Shown here: piece after piece, positions 6,842 through 15,753 of the stretch
Layout: each line of letters begins with the position of its first letter
Position numbering within the stretch: position 1 is the first letter of the stretch
NCBI GenBank assembly: GCA_964502885.1
Contig: CAZCXU010000004.1
Span: 1 to 64,000 of the forward strand
From: XYB1-FULL-44-23 sp964502885
Lineage (GTDB): Bacteria > Patescibacteriota > Microgenomatia > CAZETR01 > Amesbacteraceae
Length of the DNA stretch: 64,000 nucleotides
Reading direction: 5' to 3'
Made by a program: the position numbers and the translations under genes
The notes under the pieces: generated by a model
Database searches by the model: none
Told to the model about the DNA's origin: nothing
The model's input: only the letters and a program-made list of their open reading frames with translations

Positions 6842-9430
6842 AAGCTCCAATTCTAAGCGAGTCCGGTAAATATGTAAATCGTATGTTGTGATGACCGGAG
6901 GGCAACTCTATCGCCTGAAAGGCGTAGTTTGCTCTTAGAACAGGTACTTTTATACCATCAATAAAGGCTGTCCAGCCCGGATAGAAATTTTGGGTGTGCA
7001 GTAGATATGCGGGTGAGGAAGTGTCGCTGATCAGCTCATGATTTATGGAAGAGGAGCTGACAAGTTTGATTCCGGGGAGAAGTGTCGGTTCTGGCCTGAA
7101 GATATTTGCCGGTGATGAAAGAATAATTTTTTGGCGGTAATCGAATCCCGGCTGCTGTAACAAAGCGATGGCCTCGCTATCGGTGGCAGTGACAGCAGAA
7201 TTCTTTAGCGAAAAAAGCGGAAGNNNNNNNNNNNNNNNNNNNNNNNNNNNNNNNNNNNNNNNNNNNNNNNNNNNNNNNNNNNNNNNNNNNNNNNNNNNNN
7301 NNNNNNNNNNNNNNNNNNNNNNNTGGCCTCGCTATCGGTGGCAGTGACAGCAGAATTCTTTAGCGAAAAAAGCGGAAGGGCGGCGTCGTTTCGCAACACC
7401 TGAACACTACCGAACTCTCTATCCACAGCTAAAGCCGAAGATGTAAACCGGGGGTAAGGAACCCCCGTCGGATTTGGGTGACCAGATAAGTCGCGCTTTA
7501 GCGAAACAACATACTTTACCCCTGATACAGCAGCTAGTGGTGAAGAAAAATTACGAAAATCACCCAGGCGTCCTTTCATTGTACTTGTATCCCTGGAGTC
7601 TATTGCAGCGAGATAAGTCGCCCACCTTTGCGGATAAAGGGCATCGTACCCGGATGATGAAGACACGCCATAACCCATCCAGACACTAAGCGGCAAGGTG
7701 TCCCCTCCGTCAATGCGAAATCCCTGTGACTGACTCTTTAAATAATCTGTTAACGGAGTGGGCGGAAAAATCAGGCCTTTACTAAAAAACACGTTGTACT
7801 TCCAACCAAATCGGAAAAGCTCGAATGTCAGAAGAATAATCAACACCGAAGTAGCCAGTTTATTTGAAACAAGCAGTCTTCGAATAGCAACCAATAAATT
7901 TCCAGTGCCTGAAAGTCCTCGGTCTTTTGTTGTTGACTTCGTCAAAAAGGATACCTTCATCCGTGGGTTGAAACCCACTGTTTTCGGCATAGCCAATAAA
8001 ACAGTTGTAATAAAGAGTAGTCCAGTGGGCAATATAAGATTTCTATGAGCGACAGGGTTGGCAGTAAAAAAATAAGCGGCGGAAATTATGACGCCAAAAA
8101 CAAAAAGTGGGGTTATGGAAAATTTTTTGTGTGTGGAAATTCGGTCCAATCCCAAACCAGCCAACACTGAAACAGAGAACGCGGAAAACACCAGACTCCT
8201 AGTCGCAACCGATGCTGAGAAAAGAGGCAACTTCTGAATGAAAGATGTAATAAAAGTCGGTAGTGAAAAAATCAGCGGTAGCAGATATAGAAACAGAAAA
8301 AACAAACGCATGCGATCACGAGATTTCCAGCCAACAAGGGCCACAACCAAAGCAACCAGAGAAGCGTATCCGGTATTGTTTGTATATGAAAAACTACCCC
8401 AAGTGTTGTAAGTAGAGGGATTACCAAAGTAGTCCGGCGACAATAAAGTTATCAGGTGTTCCAGCTTCAGATGCGCCCCAGCCTGACCGCCAGAAAGCGG
8501 TTCTCCCGGGCGTTGGGAATTTGCGAATAATTCGAAACCCGGAATAAGCAGAATTGCAGCCAGTCCAGTAGCTACTGCCACTGAGATGAGAAGCCGGACC
8601 AGAGTGGACAGTTTCCTTTTAAGAAAAGTTCCCCATATAGCCAAAAAAACCACTGTATACACTGTCAATTGAGGGTACCCGGCGAATATCTGTCCAGCGA
8701 GTAGAACAGAAAAGTATAAGGAAGAGGTATGCCAATTTTTACAAAATATCAATCTTCTGGTCAGGAAGAAAAGCACCGGGACAAATGCACTTACATAACC
8801 ATGTATTCCGTACTCGAGCCAGAGTAAGTTAAAGCCACAAAATGCATAAGTGATCGCACCAAAGACAGATGCTGATCTTGATAACCTGAAATCACGCAGA
8901 AAAAAGTAAGTTAGCAGTAAAGCTAAGAATGGCTGAATGGCAATAAAAAATGTCCAGGCGGTGCCCGAATCAAACAGTAAAAAAACGATATTAAATGGAT
9001 TTAAAACTCCGGACTGAAAATTGGCAAGCAATGGGTATCCATTAAAAATCAGAGGATTCCAGGCAGGAAAGCGTCCTTCCGCGAATTCGGACATGGAAAA
9101 GATTTTTTGCGGATAGAACAGTGACGGCACATCCGCCAGTAAAGGATTTTTGACCGGAACTCCAGCGGGAAATCCGGGCCAACGGATATCGAGCCAAGGA
9201 TAATAGGTGCCAAGCAAATGATCTCCCGGCATAGGAATCTTGTTTTGAAAAATACTTGGCCAAAAGAATATGGCTACCAGTAAGACAAAGAGACCAAACG
9301 GCCAATATTTTTTTATTGCGACGCGAAAAACCCCGATCATCAGACCGGGGGATTGAAGCGTTAGTTTCGAACGAAGTCCGACTGCAAAAATACCAAAGGC
9401 CGAAGGTTGTGGGTTATTAATTATTTTCAT
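6759..9430 (-). CDS. YfhO-like large membrane protein, 838 codons once the false gap is collapsed
   Basis: The frame is broken by 100 N flanked by identical 55-bp copies (7169-7223, 7324-7378). Removing one copy and the N joins both parts in frame: DSEA is followed by IALLQQPGFDYR, and the coding length becomes 839 codons including stop. The protein has about twelve membrane helices and a C-terminal beta-domain with FYPGWTAFIDGIKVPV, the hallmark of YfhO-family proteins. YfhO family members assist surface-glycan or lipoteichoic-acid glycosylation, probably as GT-C enzymes. The start at 9430 makes an ATGA overlap with the gene upstream; ATG 9340 is an alternative, because residues 1-30 look non-conserved and contain a hairpin. 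Confidence 0.82.
7169..7223. repeat. 55-bp assembly duplicate, left copy
   Basis: It is identical to 7324-7378 and directly abuts the N run. Both copies encode the same residues of the YfhO-like protein, so this is one sequence assembled twice at two contig ends, not a biological repeat. Confidence 0.93.
7224..7323. other. 100-N scaffold gap (artefact, true length below zero)
   Basis: Exactly 100 N separate two contigs that overlap by 55 bp. The contigs should have been merged; no sequence appears to be missing. Confidence 0.95.
7324..7378. repeat. 55-bp assembly duplicate, right copy
   Basis: Second copy of 7169-7223. Collapsing the pair restores a continuous reading frame. Confidence 0.93.
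7963..7978. repeat. Perfect 7-bp-arm palindrome GTGGGTT-GA-AACCCAC inside a coding region
   Basis: The palindrome lies in a hydrophilic loop (TVGFNPRMKVSFLTKSTT) between membrane helices of the YfhO-like protein. A second small inverted repeat, TTGAC-TTC-GTCAA, lies at 7933-7945. Sequences with a GGGTTGAAACCC core are common REP-type elements in other bacteria, so this may be a short in-frame REP-like insertion. Confidence 0.4.
9326..9350 (-). terminator. Intrinsic-terminator-like hairpin with T-run
   Basis: Read on the minus strand, CCCCGGTC-TGAT-GATCGGGG forms an 8-bp stem (one G-T pair) with a 4-base loop and is followed directly by TTTTT. It lies about 80 bases after the ATGA-coupled start at 9430, inside the unit. 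It may end or attenuate transcription between the PMT-like gene and the YfhO-like gene, or the YfhO-like gene may truly start at ATG 9340 within it. Confidence 0.5.
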
Positions 9431-10911
9431 TTTCGAAATTCTACCAATGCATCATGAAAACGTGTCCTGTCTATAAGAGCAGGAAATTCACTTTGTAGTC
9501 TGTTTTGCCAAGCGGCCAAATTTAAAGGCCTATCCTTGTCCGGCTCATAAATCGCAAAAAAAGCGGCGTTTTTCGGAATATCTGAAGGCGACGAACCTCC
9601 ATACACAACCGGCAAGTGGCGGTACTTTGCAGAACCGTGATAAACAAAATAATATCGCCATGGGTCATCTAGTAAGTATGGGATAGTGTAAATCCATAAA
9701 TAAATGGGGCGACCAGCGGCGCGAGAGTAAATCCAGTCTACCACCCGCTTACGATCTGAGTGAGTAATGAGGTTGTTGGTGCCGATTGGAGTAAGGGCAA
9801 ATCCAGGCTGCAAAAAATTGTGCCAATGAAAAATGTTCAACCCTACGAGAAAAACAAATATTACCCGCCCGAGTCTGCCGCGAAGACGAGTGAGCGCATA
9901 ACTTACCAGTAAAACAAAAAGCGGGAGAACTGCCCAATAAAAAAAGCCAATGGCTCCTCTGCGATATAAAAAGAGAGACAAAATTGGCAACAGCAGTCCG
10001 GAAAGTAAAAAAACCAATGAGGGACGTCTTCTATTATTCAAAACAGTCCACAGTAAGAGAAAAAGAAGGACCGGAAGAAGCATCTCGAAAGGCCAAACAA
10101 AAATCTTTGCTAATTCATGATGAAGCTCGCGGAGATTGTGAGTCAGGGTGGAAAAATCTAAACCCAGACCAGTCGAAGAACTGGCAGTGTAGTTGAGAAT
10201 GGCGGATATAGTGACAAAGCCGTGCCGCAGATTGAATAACAATAAGGGTAAATGGGGGATCACAAATGCAAGGGCGACGAGCAGCAAAGCCGCTAAAGAG
10301 CGGATGAGCCTAATGCAAAAAATAAATAAGACAGGCAGCAAAAATACGCCGATTGCCCCATTGAATTCAATTATCAGTGAACATAAAAAAACGGCAATCG
10401 GCAGCCAGAATACCGGTTTTTCATGTGATCGTTTGAGGACGATGAAAAAAACTAAAGAAAATGGGATTACGGGATTGACGTTACTCAGCCAGCGAGAAAA
10501 ACTGATAAATCCGTAAGATGTTGCAAACAGGAAAGCGCTATAGCGGGCGGTTTTTTTATCAAACAGATAACAGCTCAAAATGTAAATCAGCACAGCGGAA
10601 AACGCATGAGTAATAGCCTGCCAAACGGCAGGATAAACCGGATCACCTCTTCCAAGAACATAGAACGGCAACATCAGCCAGTAATAAATCGGTGCATGAA
10701 AGATACCATCAACATCCGTTTGGTGACCAAGCAGGGACATATTGCCATCGTGCCATATTTTCCAGATGCTTTCTGAATGAAGACCCTGATCGAAATGAAT
10801 CTGTAAGTCCGAAAATAATCCCCATGTACGAGGAATAATTGCGATAATAAAAATGAAAATCAGCTCCACAATCAATTTAGTTCTTTTTGATTGGAAGCGC
10901 GGAAGATACAT
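9427..10911 (-). CDS. GT-C/PMT-like membrane protein, 494 aa
   Basis: A multi-pass membrane protein of the six-member family with first-loop pattern HFDQGLHSE, then LLGHQTDVDG and APIYYW. Its closest relative in the window is the protein at 30344-31837 (FDQGRDARVIWDLWH), and both end in a soluble domain containing DWIY and GS-KY segments. It probably uses a polyprenyl-phosphate sugar donor on the outer membrane face. I took ATG 10911, which overlaps the upstream gene by 35 bp; TTG 10875, right after that gene's stop, is an alternative. Its stop overlaps the YfhO-like start (ATGA). Confidence 0.8.
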   Translation of the reverse strand: MYLPRFQSKRTKLIVELIFIFIIAIIPRTWGLFSDLQIHFDQGLHSESIWKIWHDGNMSLLGHQTDVDGIFHAPIYYWLMLPFYVLGRGDPVYPAVWQAITHAFSAVLIYILSCYLFDKKTARYSAFLFATSYGFISFSRWLSNVNPVIPFSLVFFIVLKRSHEKPVFWLPIAVFLCSLIIEFNGAIGVFLLPVLFIFCIRLIRSLAALLLVALAFVIPHLPLLLFNLRHGFVTISAILNYTASSSTGLGLDFSTLTHNLRELHHELAKIFVWPFEMLLPVLLFLLLWTVLNNRRRPSLVFLLSGLLLPILSLFLYRRGAIGFFYWAVLPLFVLLVSYALTRLRGRLGRVIFVFLVGLNIFHWHNFLQPGFALTPIGTNNLITHSDRKRVVDWIYSRAAGRPIYLWIYTIPYLLDDPWRYYFVYHGSAKYRHLPVVYGGSSPSDIPKNAAFFAIYEPDKDRPLNLAAWQNRLQSEFPALIDRTRFHDALVEFRK

Positions 10912-12091
10912 CTTGCGGTTTGGAGATGGCCAAATAAGTGCAGGTGCCTGCAAAGACGCCGCGAATGATAGAAATGAACAGATCGGGATCAATAAACTGT
11001 TTTAAATATAAATACGGGTGAGGAAGCACGGTGTTGGTAAACAAGCCAATATGTAGCGAGTTGTCGAAGGATAGGATCAACAAGATGTAGCATAATAACA
11101 GCATCATAATCGGAAGACGGGAATTATTATTCTGAGCAAAAATGAGTGTTAACAAAGGAATTGCCCAGGTAAACCACTGAGGGTGGAAATGCGACAATGA
11201 GAAAAAAAGCAGTAAGGGCATTACCATCCAGCCGCTGACAGAAAAACTCCGCGGATTGAAAAAACGCCACCAAAACAGAATCAGTAGACCAACAATAAAT
11301 AACGGCAGATATTGAGATCCCGAAATCATGATTTTTGCATATAGAAGTTTATCTGCCTGCGAAGCAAATAAGGCGTACTGACGAAAACCTACGGAGCCAA
11401 GGTAAGGCAAAATAGTGATTACATAAGTGAGCAAAGCCACGAAAGTGTTTTTCACCTGATTGCCTGGCAGGAATGGGGCCAAAGCCAAAACGAAGGGCTT
11501 GAAGCTTCCGGCAATTCCAAGGGAAATTGACGCGGGTATTGGAATTTTCTGGTATGCGAATTTAAGTGAGAGCAAAATGAATAAAGCTATAAAGATGTCA
11601 AACTGACTCATGAGATATGAGGTATATAGAGTGACCGGATTAAACAACCAAAAAAGAACGCCTGTTTTGCGATGTTCCTTTTTAAGCAAAGAATAAAGCA
11701 GCGACAAACAAGCTAGATCTGCAAGTAAGTATGGTAACTTCAGAAATACCATTAACAAGGCAAAATTTGGCTGATCACGAAGTAACCCGATATTGTCTAA
11801 AAGAAGAAAAAATTCGTTCTTGGGATAAAGCGGAAACAATAGCGCATTAAAAACTGCATGAGTAAGATAAGCCACGGGGGGATAGATAAATAAGCCATCG
11901 GTGTAGAGATTGACCCAGTGATTGTCGCGGGTTTGGCGGCTTAAATAATCATAAAAACTAAACACCTCCCCTTTTTGAGCGATTAGAAACCCCGCCATAT
12001 TTACAGCACGGAAATCAGGATGCAGGGAAAAGGGTATCAGCAGCAAACGAAGTGCAAGGCCGAGCCCAATCCAAAAAGCGTATTTGTTCAT
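10877..12091 (-). CDS. GT87/mannosyltransferase-like membrane protein, 404 aa
   Basis: About ten membrane helices. The first loop has HPDFRAVNMAGF, followed by FIYPPVAYL, and a later segment reads FNPVTLYTSYLMSQFDIF. This (N)P..L....-(W/M)(G/S)Q(Y/F)D pattern is typical of GT87 and ALG/PIG-M-like transferases that use polyprenyl-phosphate mannose. The paralogue at 20322-21686 shows ALWGQYDGVGF at the same place. It starts at ATG 12091, coupled by ATGA to the GT4 gene upstream. The donor and acceptor are inferred only from family resemblance. Confidence 0.8.
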   Translation of the reverse strand: MNKYAFWIGLGLALRLLLIPFSLHPDFRAVNMAGFLIAQKGEVFSFYDYLSRQTRDNHWVNLYTDGLFIYPPVAYLTHAVFNALLFPLYPKNEFFLLLDNIGLLRDQPNFALLMVFLKLPYLLADLACLSLLYSLLKKEHRKTGVLFWLFNPVTLYTSYLMSQFDIFIALFILLSLKFAYQKIPIPASISLGIAGSFKPFVLALAPFLPGNQVKNTFVALLTYVITILPYLGSVGFRQYALFASQADKLLYAKIMISGSQYLPLFIVGLLILFWWRFFNPRSFSVSGWMVMPLLLFFSLSHFHPQWFTWAIPLLTLIFAQNNNSRLPIMMLLLCYILLILSFDNSLHIGLFTNTVLPHPYLYLKQFIDPDLFISIIRGVFAGTCTYLAISKPQDVSSALPIKKN

Positions 12092-13116
12092 AAAACGAGT
12101 TTTTGAAAGTGTTGGTTAAACACAGTGGTCGCAAATATTTTACTCTTTTCCTGAGATTGGAGGGAAATTTCTTTGAGTAACACCGGGCTGTTTATTAGAT
12201 GTTTCGTTTTTTGGACAAGCTCACCCGGAGAATTCCACAAAAAACCGTCCTTTCCGTCAGTAACAATTTCCTTGTGACCACCGAGTGCCGTAACCACCGG
12301 CACACATCCAGCGGCCATAGCTTCCACCAGAGAAATCCCAAAATGTTCAACTTTAGTAGGATTTTTTTGATCATCGAAACCAAACCCAGCTGCCGACCAA
12401 AATAAGCTGGCATTTGCATACAGTTCTCTGAGCCGAGAAAAGTCAGGATTGGTAATAATGTCGACAGGAAGCTTGCCAACTTTTTTCTCTAGTGAATCCA
12501 TGTAAGTCCGTGATGTTCCCACAGAAGCGCCCCCAGCCAGAACCAAGCGCCAACCCGGAGCCGCAAGCTTTCGAAAAGCATCGATAAGGTGATGCTGACC
12601 CTTGGATTGTGTCAATTGCGAGAAGCGACCAACGTAAAGAATGTTTTTTTGTTTTTTTGCACCAATAAACTGGTTCGTATCTATGGGAGGATGAACAACC
12701 CTGCTATCCACACCATACTCAGAATCAATAAACGATTTGGTAAAGTGAGAATTGACTACAAAGGTATAAAAACTGGACTTGATTTTACTTGCAAGCGAAG
12801 ATCCACCTACTCCAGTAAAAGGAAATTGCATATGAATAAGTGTTTTACTTGCCAAACTAACAGGAAGGCTACCATCAGACACCCAGAATAGAGTCTTGTA
12901 TCTGAAAGAAAGAGCTGGAGCGTACTTACAATTAAGCCAATTGGCAGCGGTAAGATCTATGCCAAATCTGGTCATCAGTTGATCTGATATATTCTCACGC
13001 CAAAGTATGTCTACGGTAAACCCCAGATCCAACAAGAGACGAGCAAATGTGGCCACATATCGCTCTCCTCCTCCTAAGGAATCCCAATATGGATTAACTA
13101 TGAGACAATTCTTCAT
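12088..13116 (-). CDS. GT4 family glycosyltransferase, 342 aa
   Basis: A retaining GT-B enzyme with two Rossmann domains. The N-terminal domain has SLGGGERYVATFARLL (residues 13-28), the glycine loop typical of GT4. The C-terminal domain starts at ILYVGRFSQLTQSKGQHHLIDAF (about 159-181) and carries the EX7E motif EHFGISLVE (257-265). It uses a nucleotide sugar in the cytoplasm. This is the only GT4 among many GT2 and GT-C genes. I chose ATG 13116 because it gives the ATGA junction with the upstream GT2. The HMQFPFTGVGG acceptor-site region does not identify the sugar. Confidence 0.9.
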   Translation of the reverse strand: MKNCLIVNPYWDSLGGGERYVATFARLLLDLGFTVDILWRENISDQLMTRFGIDLTAANWLNCKYAPALSFRYKTLFWVSDGSLPVSLASKTLIHMQFPFTGVGGSSLASKIKSSFYTFVVNSHFTKSFIDSEYGVDSRVVHPPIDTNQFIGAKKQKNILYVGRFSQLTQSKGQHHLIDAFRKLAAPGWRLVLAGGASVGTSRTYMDSLEKKVGKLPVDIITNPDFSRLRELYANASLFWSAAGFGFDDQKNPTKVEHFGISLVEAMAAGCVPVVTALGGHKEIVTDGKDGFLWNSPGELVQKTKHLINSPVLLKEISLQSQEKSKIFATTVFNQHFQKLVL

Positions 13117-13874
13117 TGATTTGTTTTCCTGGCAAGTTGTCTCTCCCACAACCGGGAGTAAATAATGAACGTATTGTAGACCTGAAATAATCCATCAATC
13201 ACACCTTCAGTGCCATCGCGAAATGCCTGAAGTTTTACAAAGCGAAGCCAAAATTCTGTAAGCATTACCCGGAAAAACCGCCACCAGACCATACGGGGAT
13301 GGTGGGCATCCAGTCTAAGTTGGGCCTCAAAGGACGTAAATTCAAGCGACTTCTCCAACATGGATGATAAGTCCCGATGTGAGTGATGATACAAAACATT
13401 TGTCAGTCTGGAGAGTGCACCCGAAAACACGGGTTGTTCATGGAGCGGAAACTGCCAATGTTTCAGGAATGGACGGTAGAACAATCGAATTACATAATCC
13501 CCCCCCCAACCTCCGAATTTCATTGGACGGCCCAGGAAAACATTCTGTCTTGGAATTTCATACACTCCAAGGTGAGACTCTTTTTCGGTAACAACCTTTT
13601 TTATCTCCCTGGCCAGAGATTCCGAAACCCGTTCATCTGCATCGACGTACAAAATCCAGTCGCCGTGAGCAGCCGCCAAACCATCATTTCGAAAATGTGA
13701 GTAATCGTTGCCTGATGAAAAAGCTATAAAGGCCTGGTGTTTTTTTGCAAGACGGTTGGTGTTGTCAGTATTCCCTGTATCGACCACGACCACTTCATCG
13801 CAAAATCTCACCGACTTCAGACAATCCTCAATCATCCGCTCTTCGTTTTTTGTGATGATGATTGCAGAAAGCAT
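13113..13874 (-). CDS. GT2 glycosyltransferase of the WaaE/KdtX type, 253 aa
   Basis: The N-terminus LSAIIITKNEERMIEDCLKS and VVVVDTGNTDNT, then LYVDADERVS, fit the short WaaE/KdtX-like GT2 group (beta-glucosyltransferase-like, first known from lipopolysaccharide core synthesis). The gene at 14786-15718 is a paralogue with the same layout (DTESTDNT, LDADEEIS, RIPRQNVIFGKW). No lipid A genes are visible, so an LPS role should not be assumed. Start ATG 13874 lies three bases after the upstream stop. Confidence 0.88.
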   Translation of the reverse strand: MLSAIIITKNEERMIEDCLKSVRFCDEVVVVDTGNTDNTNRLAKKHQAFIAFSSGNDYSHFRNDGLAAAHGDWILYVDADERVSESLAREIKKVVTEKESHLGVYEIPRQNVFLGRPMKFGGWGGDYVIRLFYRPFLKHWQFPLHEQPVFSGALSRLTNVLYHHSHRDLSSMLEKSLEFTSFEAQLRLDAHHPRMVWWRFFRVMLTEFWLRFVKLQAFRDGTEGVIDGLFQVYNTFIIYSRLWERQLARKTNQ

Positions 13875-13877
13875 TGA

Positions 13878-14789
13878 TTAGCCGGGCTGATAAGAGCCTG
13901 CCCCCAATCTGCGAGTGTAAAAATCAATAACGCCGCGTTTTTGCCAAGGACGTCCGTAGAAGAAAAGATAGATCGACTGTTTAATAAGCAGGAGTTTGGT
14001 GTAGTCCGGAGCATAGCGCAGTCCAAACATGAGTCGATTACGTGTGATGTAATAATCCTGCAGTGGTGAACCTATGCCGGTAGCTTGAGCATTGGCATGC
14101 CAACCCACACTCTTGGCCACATATATCAACTTCCAAAAGTGGCTCTTAGCTTTTTGACAGAAATCATTTTCCTCATAGTATAAAAAGTAGTTTTTGTCCA
14201 ACACTCCGATTTCCGAAAATACCTGACTGCGGACAAACATTGAGGCACCAGTGACAAAATCGGTCTCGCAATCAAAATCAAATTGACCGTTATCTACCAG
14301 ATCGACCCCACGATGAACCCCCTGCATGTTTGCCCAGTCCATAATGCCACCGGCGTACCAGATTACTTTTCCCAACTGGGACGGGCTATAGCGTTCTTTG
14401 TGAAACTCGTAACCCTTGGTGAAATACAGTTTTGAGCCAAAAATCCCTCCACGCGGAAACCTGGCAGCGGCCTCAAGAAGAAACTTCAAACTGTCCGGAG
14501 CAACGACGACATCCGGATTAACAATCCAGACAAAATCGGCTTTTTTGTCCAGGGCATAGCGGATCCCCAAGTTGTTGCCCTCAGCGTAACCCAAGTTCTC
14601 GGCACTTTCAATGAGTGTGAGGCGAGGATATTTACGTTTGAGAAACTCGACCGAATTGTCTGAAGATGCATTGTCTACCAGCAAAATCTCAAATTCACTG
14701 CCAGTCGGATTAACTTTGAGCAGGGACTCTATACAATTACTAATATATTTAGCGCTATTAAAGCTGAGAACAACGCAAAATATCTTCAT
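13878..14789 (-). CDS. GT2 glycosyltransferase (rhamnosyltransferase-like), 303 aa
   Basis: Clear GT-A features: FCVVLSFNSAKYI (4-16), LVDNASSDNS (37-46), ENLGYAEGNN (64-72), WIVNPDVVVAPDS (88-100) and YYEENDFCQKA near residue 205. Compared with its GT2 neighbours it carries an extra loop around residues 125-160 (KERYSPSQLGKVIWYAGG), common in rhamnosyltransferases. It starts at ATG 14789 with an ATGA overlap to the first gene of the unit. It probably extends a surface-glycan chain in the cytoplasm. Confidence 0.88.
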   Translation of the reverse strand: MKIFCVVLSFNSAKYISNCIESLLKVNPTGSEFEILLVDNASSDNSVEFLKRKYPRLTLIESAENLGYAEGNNLGIRYALDKKADFVWIVNPDVVVAPDSLKFLLEAAARFPRGGIFGSKLYFTKGYEFHKERYSPSQLGKVIWYAGGIMDWANMQGVHRGVDLVDNGQFDFDCETDFVTGASMFVRSQVFSEIGVLDKNYFLYYEENDFCQKAKSHFWKLIYVAKSVGWHANAQATGIGSPLQDYYITRNRLMFGLRYAPDYTKLLLIKQSIYLFFYGRPWQKRGVIDFYTRRLGAGSYQPG

Positions 14790-15718
14790 CTGGTATGAGA
14801 TTTTTTCTTAAAAAAACGATGCGTGAGAACTTTACGTAAAAACTTCCAGATTGGTTTTAGATAAAAAGGAGAAGTATCTATCCGAGCCTGAAAATACCAC
14901 CAGGAGAACTCATTGGCCGAATCTGTTACTTCGCTATAAAGCTGTTCGAGGGGAATTGGCTTATCAACAAAATGTTGATGCTGCCACAGCTTAGCATAGA
15001 CAACAAACTCGGAAAAAGCTTGTAATCCCGCTAAAGCTAACCCATGAACACCGTCTTTATAACCGCCGCGGGAAAAAAAGAGCTGAACAAATTCGGCTAT
15101 CGGCTTTGACAAAAGCTGGGTCCAGGAAAACGAAGTGGACCGGTCCAGCAATAACTTCAGCTGATGGTCGGTGTAGCGATCCATACGCAGTAAGAACTGA
15201 CTTATGGAAGCATAATTGTGATGAATGATTGCCAGTTCCGATCTGACCGGAAGGTCCAATCCACGACCACGAGTGGCAGGGACACTGTGAATAGCTTCGT
15301 CCCAAACGACAAATCCTTTTTTAAACAGACGGTAGACAAAGTCCGGCCACCAATGAGAGTTCCTGATCCATTTTCCGAAAATCACATTTTGTCGAGGAAT
15401 GCGGTAATAGTCAGCCTGGTCGCTCGAAATAAGTGTCTTGATATAGTTTTTCAACGGAGCCGAAATTTCCTCGTCGGCATCTAGCACCAACACCCAATCC
15501 CCCTTTGCTTTTCCAATTGAGAAGTTTCTGACTGGTTCCACTATCCCCAAATACTTATGGGAGTAAACACGGCAGCCCAATTCTCTGGCTACTTTGATCG
15601 TGTTGTCGGTACTCTCTGTATCTACTACTATGATTTCGTCTGCCAGCCCCCTCACAGAAGCTACGACGCGAGGTAAGTTCTTCTCTTCATTTAAGGTAGT
15701 GATAACTACGGAAAGCAC
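14786..15718 (-). CDS. GT2 glycosyltransferase of the WaaE/KdtX type, 310 aa, first gene of the unit
   Basis: LSVVITTLNEEKNLPRVVAS, IIVVDTESTDNT, VLVLDADEEIS and RIPRQNVIFGKWI define the WaaE-like GT2 group; the protein at 13113-13874 is a shorter paralogue. It heads the long minus-strand unit that runs to 2701. The start is GTG 15718 (no ATG fits the conserved N-terminus), six bases after a TAGAAT -10-like element. The C-terminal basic, aromatic tail may sit at the membrane. The sugar is unknown. Confidence 0.87.
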   Translation of the reverse strand: MLSVVITTLNEEKNLPRVVASVRGLADEIIVVDTESTDNTIKVARELGCRVYSHKYLGIVEPVRNFSIGKAKGDWVLVLDADEEISAPLKNYIKTLISSDQADYYRIPRQNVIFGKWIRNSHWWPDFVYRLFKKGFVVWDEAIHSVPATRGRGLDLPVRSELAIIHHNYASISQFLLRMDRYTDHQLKLLLDRSTSFSWTQLLSKPIAEFVQLFFSRGGYKDGVHGLALAGLQAFSEFVVYAKLWQHQHFVDKPIPLEQLYSEVTDSANEFSWWYFQARIDTSPFYLKPIWKFLRKVLTHRFFKKKSHTR

Positions 15719-15724
15719 AAAGCA

Positions 15725-15730
15725 ATTCTA
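15725..15730 (-). promoter_or_regulatory. Candidate -10 (TAGAAT) for the minus unit starting at 15718
   Basis: TAGAAT is followed by exactly six bases (TGCTTT) and the GTG start, the geometry expected for a leaderless transcript. A TATAGT at 15730-15735 is an alternative. Confidence 0.45.
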
Positions 15731-15738
15731 CTATATTT

Positions 15739-15747
15739 TGCTATGAT
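15739..15747 (+). promoter_or_regulatory. Extended -10 (TGCTATGAT) for the plus unit starting at 15754
   Basis: TGC-TATGAT is followed by six bases (TGGGCC) and ATG. From the hexamer to the ATG the sequence is nearly the same as the promoter of the minus unit at 34010 (TATGATTGGGGCATG), one base apart. The predicted transcript is leaderless. Confidence 0.62.
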
Positions 15748-15753
15748 TGGGCC

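Noticed and set aside
7169..7378. Real tandem repeats around the N runs (also at 22288-22497)
   Set aside because: The copies abut the gaps exactly, are perfectly identical, have equal length at both places, and their collapse restores reading frames.
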